DNA of 64,000 nucleotides. It comes from an uncultured Flavobacteriaceae bacterium. GTDB taxonomy: Bacteria > Bacteroidota > Bacteroidia > Flavobacteriales > Flavobacteriaceae. Positions 60,552 to 64,000 of the stretch are shown one piece after another. A program made the position numbers and the translations under genes. The stretch is taken from positions 955,596 through 1,019,595 of the forward strand of contig CALTAJ010000002.1 of assembly GCA_943842245.1 (NCBI GenBank), in the 5' to 3' direction. Under the pieces are notes generated by a model, which was not told where the DNA came from, made no database searches, and was given only the letters and a program-made list of their open reading frames with translations. Within the stretch, counting starts at the first letter, position 1. Every line of letters begins with the position of its first letter.

Positions 60552-63269
60552 CTAGGTTATTTCTTGGAATGGAATTAATGGGTCAAAAATTTCATTTACC
60601 AATTCAAATAATTCTTTTTCAAAATGAATTAAAACCTCTTCTTTCATTTTTAGAATATTTTTATTTCTTATATTTTCCTTTTGTGTAACAGCTAAAAAAC
60701 TATTTTTAAATGTCTTCAACGGAATTACCCCAGCTATAACATCCTTTTGTTTGAATTCATTTTTTAACATGTATGCATAAAGTAATACTTGGAATAAGGC
60801 ACTCTTTTTAGTTTTTAATCTTAACTCTTCCCACAAAGTAAATGACAAATCTGACTCATTTATATTCCCTGTTTTATAATCTATAATTCTTAAAGTGTCA
60901 TTCAATATATCAATCCTATCAATAGTTCCTTTAAAATTTATTTTTTTATCAAGAGTTTTTACATAAATAGATCTTGAGAATTTATATTCTAGTGATATGA
61001 TTTGAATTTGATTTCCCTTCGAAACTTGTTGTTTTTCGGCTATCAAAAATCGTTTTAGGACTTCCTCTATTACTTTAAATACTAGAGCATTTTTACCTGT
61101 TAGCTTTTTTCTATTTTTGATTTTTTCAATAAACAATTGTTCTAATACGTTAGGAAGATTTTTAAGCATCTTATCATAAGATTCTGTCTTCATTATTAAA
61201 GAGATATAGGGTTTATACAAATTTTCTAATACTTCGTGCATAAGTGTCCCTTTATCCATAACATTAAGTTGATGATTTACATCAATCTTAGGATACACTT
61301 TTAACATACGCTGCACATAAAAATCATATGGGTTTCTTATGTATTGAGCAAGAGAGGAAGGTGAGAAACCCTCTTTACCGATAAGTGTAAGATGATTTAG
61401 AATCGTCTTTGTTTTATTTATTATTTTTCCTTGATTATTTAACTTGGGAATTGCTAATTCCAACTGTTTATTTTTTAAGTTATGCAAGGGCTTATTGAAT
61501 AATTTGATTTGTCTTAAGAAACGACTAGGTTCTCCAGAAAAAAGACCGTCTACAGTCGCATTATATATTAAAAAAATATTTTTTGCCCGCTGTAATAATC
61601 TAAAAAAATGATAAGCAAAAAGATGGTCCTGTTCAATAAAAGTATTCATCTTAAACTTTTTTCGAACATCAAAAGGTATCCATGAAAAAGCAGTCTTTCC
61701 AAAAGGTAAAATTCCTTCATTAACATTGGTAATTATTACATTGTCATAATCCAACAGCCGAGATTCTAATAGTCCCATAATCTGAACTCCTTCACCCAAT
61801 GCATCTCCTTTAATGTTAAAACTTTCTTGTTCAACTAATAACTCGAAAATAATTTTTATATCGGTCAGAGAATTCATAAAATTAAATTGATGAAAACGAT
61901 TCAAAAGAGAATTAAAAACTGAGAGGAATTGATTGCACGTTTCTATTTGGAAATCATGCTCGTGCTGCTTTAGGAATTGTACTTTCAAACTTGAAGTGAT
62001 TTTTATAATCCTCTTAAGAAAGTCTTCAACTCCTTTAAAAGTAGAAAACAATAAAGATCCTATTGAATTTTTATTAATCAATTCTTCAGAAGTAATGAAA
62101 TTAAGATTTGAATTTTCAATCCAATGATCTATTCTAGGTTGATTAAATTTTAAGAGGTCTAAAGAATGAGTTGTTTTGCAAAATTCATAAGCATCATCAA
62201 ATGGGAATCCGTATTCACCATGATTTTCATGTAATTCAAAAAATAATTTGAAAAAGCTATATAAAGTTGTTTCTTTTAAAGGATAGCCCATAGTAATATT
62301 CCATGGAAATTCTTTTTCAGGAAGGAAAGATAATATAGGTAGTAAAAGACTTTCATCTCCTAACACAATAACTGTTGACTTTGTGGGATTTTTCTTATAA
62401 AGATCTGAAGCAATTTGAACTGCTGTTTTAGCTTGAATACTATTTTTAGCAGTGCTAATAATTTCAATTTTTTTTGGAGATGAAAATAAACTTTGAAATT
62501 GAGGCTTTTTCTCCTTATTCAATACTTTCCATTGATTGTAGTATTTTCGTATAAAGTGACCCGCACTGTGATAAGGATCCTCATAAAAGGTTTTATCAAT
62601 ATCCCAAATAATTTCTGCTTTTTCTTCTGAAATCAACTCTTGTATGATAGTTTCTTCTGCTTTAGTTAGAGCATTAAAGCCAACAAAAAAATGATAAGGA
62701 AGGTCCTGCGCTGAATAGAAAGCTAAGTTTCGAACAGCTTCTCTTAATTGTAAGCCAGGATAGCCTTTTTGTTTTTTTAACAAAGTTTTGTAAAGCAAAT
62801 TATAATAACTAGGGACCTTTTTCTGAAGCTTAAAATGATACTTACTCAAATCTCCTTTTCCTGAGGTTCCCCAAGTTTGAATTGAATCAATAGCATTCAT
62901 AAAATTGAAAAGCTCTTTTGGATTTACAAGCTGGTTATCAATCTCATTAAATTCCTTTAAAAGAGTGGGAGCCCAACTAAAAAATTCATTAAGAGATTCT
63001 AAAGTTGATTCTGGGGTTAACTCTTTATGAATCTGATAAAACATATATATTAAATCAGTTTTAGAAAGAGACTCTATTTCCGAAAGTTCAGCTATAAAAT
63101 CAGATATAGTAACAATCTCAGGAGCTATAAGTGGTTTGATAATGAATTTTTTTAAAGATTCCTTTAAAAAAGTTACTGCACGAATATTAGGAACAATAAT
63201 CTTGACCTGATCCATTTTTGATTTGGAGGCAATAATTTTTTTAGCTACGTTATCTAAAAAAGGTTTCAT
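60552..63269 (-). CDS. AddB-like PD-(D/E)XK nuclease protein
   Basis: 905 residues. Long helical N-terminal regions resemble the inactivated helicase half of AddB/RecB-nuclease-family proteins, and the C-terminal 250 residues hold a PD-(D/E)XK nuclease: the metal-binding pair is in F-K-G-T-I-D-R-I-D and I-I-D-Y-K-T-G, with the usual Q-x-x-x-Y helix (L-F-Q-V-L-L-Y-A-Y-M). Such proteins pair with a UvrD-like helicase-nuclease to process double-strand ends for recombination. The partner lies 15 bases upstream at the window edge. I did not see the cysteine cluster of iron-sulfur AddB, which is absent in many Bacteroidetes forms. Assigned by family; not proved as AddB. Confidence 0.83.
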   Translation of the reverse strand: MKPFLDNVAKKIIASKSKMDQVKIIVPNIRAVTFLKESLKKFIIKPLIAPEIVTISDFIAELSEIESLSKTDLIYMFYQIHKELTPESTLESLNEFFSWAPTLLKEFNEIDNQLVNPKELFNFMNAIDSIQTWGTSGKGDLSKYHFKLQKKVPSYYNLLYKTLLKKQKGYPGLQLREAVRNLAFYSAQDLPYHFFVGFNALTKAEETIIQELISEEKAEIIWDIDKTFYEDPYHSAGHFIRKYYNQWKVLNKEKKPQFQSLFSSPKKIEIISTAKNSIQAKTAVQIASDLYKKNPTKSTVIVLGDESLLLPILSFLPEKEFPWNITMGYPLKETTLYSFFKLFFELHENHGEYGFPFDDAYEFCKTTHSLDLLKFNQPRIDHWIENSNLNFITSEELINKNSIGSLLFSTFKGVEDFLKRIIKITSSLKVQFLKQHEHDFQIETCNQFLSVFNSLLNRFHQFNFMNSLTDIKIIFELLVEQESFNIKGDALGEGVQIMGLLESRLLDYDNVIITNVNEGILPFGKTAFSWIPFDVRKKFKMNTFIEQDHLFAYHFFRLLQRAKNIFLIYNATVDGLFSGEPSRFLRQIKLFNKPLHNLKNKQLELAIPKLNNQGKIINKTKTILNHLTLIGKEGFSPSSLAQYIRNPYDFYVQRMLKVYPKIDVNHQLNVMDKGTLMHEVLENLYKPYISLIMKTESYDKMLKNLPNVLEQLFIEKIKNRKKLTGKNALVFKVIEEVLKRFLIAEKQQVSKGNQIQIISLEYKFSRSIYVKTLDKKINFKGTIDRIDILNDTLRIIDYKTGNINESDLSFTLWEELRLKTKKSALFQVLLYAYMLKNEFKQKDVIAGVIPLKTFKNSFLAVTQKENIRNKNILKMKEEVLIHFEKELFELVNEIFDPLIPFQEIT

Positions 63270-63284
63270 CTTTAAATATAAAAA

Positions 63285-64000
63285 TCAATTTGCTCTAACA
63301 ACTTGAATCTCAGAATTGATATAGATTAAATAACTATCTATTTGATTATATCCAAGACCTTGTAAACTCGATTCATACGTTTTGATTTGCTCGATGTCTG
63401 AGTTTTTTGGACTCCCTGTTTTATAATCCAAGATACTCACCTTACCACTTTTTGAAAAATTTAAACGGTCCGGTCTTAAAGTAAGCCCACTTGGCATCAA
63501 AAGCTCCTTTTCACATAGCACACGGTCTTTTCCTTCATAAAACTTCTTTAATTTAGGGTGCTTAGCTATCTCCCAAAGTTTTTCCTCAACTAAGTTTTTA
63601 AGTTCCTCTGTAAAGTTGTTTTCTTCCTTAGCTTTTTGAATAATATCAGGTATTAAATCTGAAGTAGTGACCTTTGCCAAAAGATTATGAATCAATATAC
63701 CCCAATCCTGAGCTTTTCTAATTTCATCTGTTGAAGAGGCTAAATAAAGACGCTTTTTCCAAGCTACATTTAAAGAAAGAGTTAAATCTTTATTTTTAAA
63801 ATTTGCTTCAGTTTCGCTGCCTATGATTTGCTTTTTTAATACGAAAACCCCTTGTTCGAAAGAATTTAAAGCATCAAGAGATTTACCTTGAGCACAAACA
63901 TAATTTTTAAAATAATGTGCGTAAGTTGAACCTTCACTGTCCACTTCTTTTGTAATTACAAACAAAGCATCAACTGCACGAGTCATAGCCACGTAAAGTA
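63285..64000 (-). CDS. UvrD/AddA-like helicase-nuclease, C-terminal part (cut by window end)
   Basis: The gene runs off the window, so only the last 238 residues or so are visible. At the edge is Y-V-A-M-T-R-A, motif VI of UvrD-family helicases, and the frame remains open to base 64000. The C-terminal part carries a second PD-(D/E)XK nuclease: L-R-P-D-R-L-N-F, then V-S-I-L-D-Y-K-T-G-S-P, then Q-I-K-T-Y. This is the arrangement of AddA: an SF1 helicase with a C-terminal RecB-type nuclease. Its stop lies 15 bases before the AddB-like gene, so the two form one transcript. Everything before motif VI is outside the window. Confidence 0.87.
   Translation of the reverse strand, partial: LYVAMTRAVDALFVITKEVDSEGSTYAHYFKNYVCAQGKSLDALNSFEQGVFVLKKQIIGSETEANFKNKDLTLSLNVAWKKRLYLASSTDEIRKAQDWGILIHNLLAKVTTSDLIPDIIQKAKEENNFTEELKNLVEEKLWEIAKHPKLKKFYEGKDRVLCEKELLMPSGLTLRPDRLNFSKSGKVSILDYKTGSPKNSDIEQIKTYESSLQGLGYNQIDSYLIYINSEIQVVRAN

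Overview
The window looks like chromosome from a marine member of the Flavobacteriia (Bacteroidetes). The DNA is strongly AT-rich, Shine-Dalgarno sites are absent, and several genes carry a TAnnTTTG-type -7 box. It also holds lineage-typical genes: a type IX secretion (T9SS) type-B cargo next to a PorP/SprF gene, a GLPGLI protein with a TonB-type outer-membrane receptor, DnaE with a fused N-terminal exonuclease, and CrtD/CruF-type carotenoid genes. No IS element, prophage, CRISPR array or rRNA was seen. Coding density is high and no gene-free stretch exceeds 300 bases.

Layout. 1-2.7 kb: small secreted proteins and lipoproteins, a secreted metallophosphoesterase and a possible 30-residue membrane peptide. 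2.7-6.3 kb (minus): GLPGLI protein and outer-membrane receptor. 6.4-10 kb (plus): SsuD-like flavin monooxygenase with a sodium/solute symporter, then an ArsC-like phosphatase. 10-14.5 kb: lipoprotein esterase, MFS transporter, DUF4468-like protein, HxlR regulator, M24 peptidase. 14.5-20.3 kb (minus): complete RND efflux operon (adaptor, pump, TolC). 20.5-21.8 kb: sterol-desaturase-like enzyme and a small Cys-rich secreted protein. 21.8-33.2 kb (minus): a 3473-residue T9SS cargo mixing RCC1 repeats, about fifty thrombospondin type 3 calcium loops, a lectin-like domain and a cadherin-like domain, followed by its PorP/SprF partner.

33.4-47.4 kb is a DNA replication and repair block: tRNA-Asp, trxA, dnaE (read here as two frames because of one extra base), the four-gene ligase-associated DNA damage operon (exonuclease, ATP-dependent ligase, DEXH helicase, PdeM) with 4-base overlaps, then mfd. 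47.3-53 kb holds an ACT-domain protein, metG, a histone-deacetylase-like hydrolase, a CBS protein, an epimerase-like protein and a four-helix-bundle protein. 53-59.5 kb is a carotenoid region (crtA-like, crtD, cruF-like on minus; crtI on plus) interrupted by a potassium channel and a ThuA protein; a perfect 40-bp palindrome lies between the divergent crtA-like and channel genes. 59.5-64 kb holds an EF-hand membrane protein and an AddB/AddA-like recombination nuclease-helicase pair cut by the window end.

The points most worth a second look are the giant RCC1/TSP3 cargo, the single-base disruption of dnaE, the missing conventional starts of mfd and an MFS gene, the 40-bp palindrome, and the monooxygenase-symporter unit that lacks the usual sulfonate partners.
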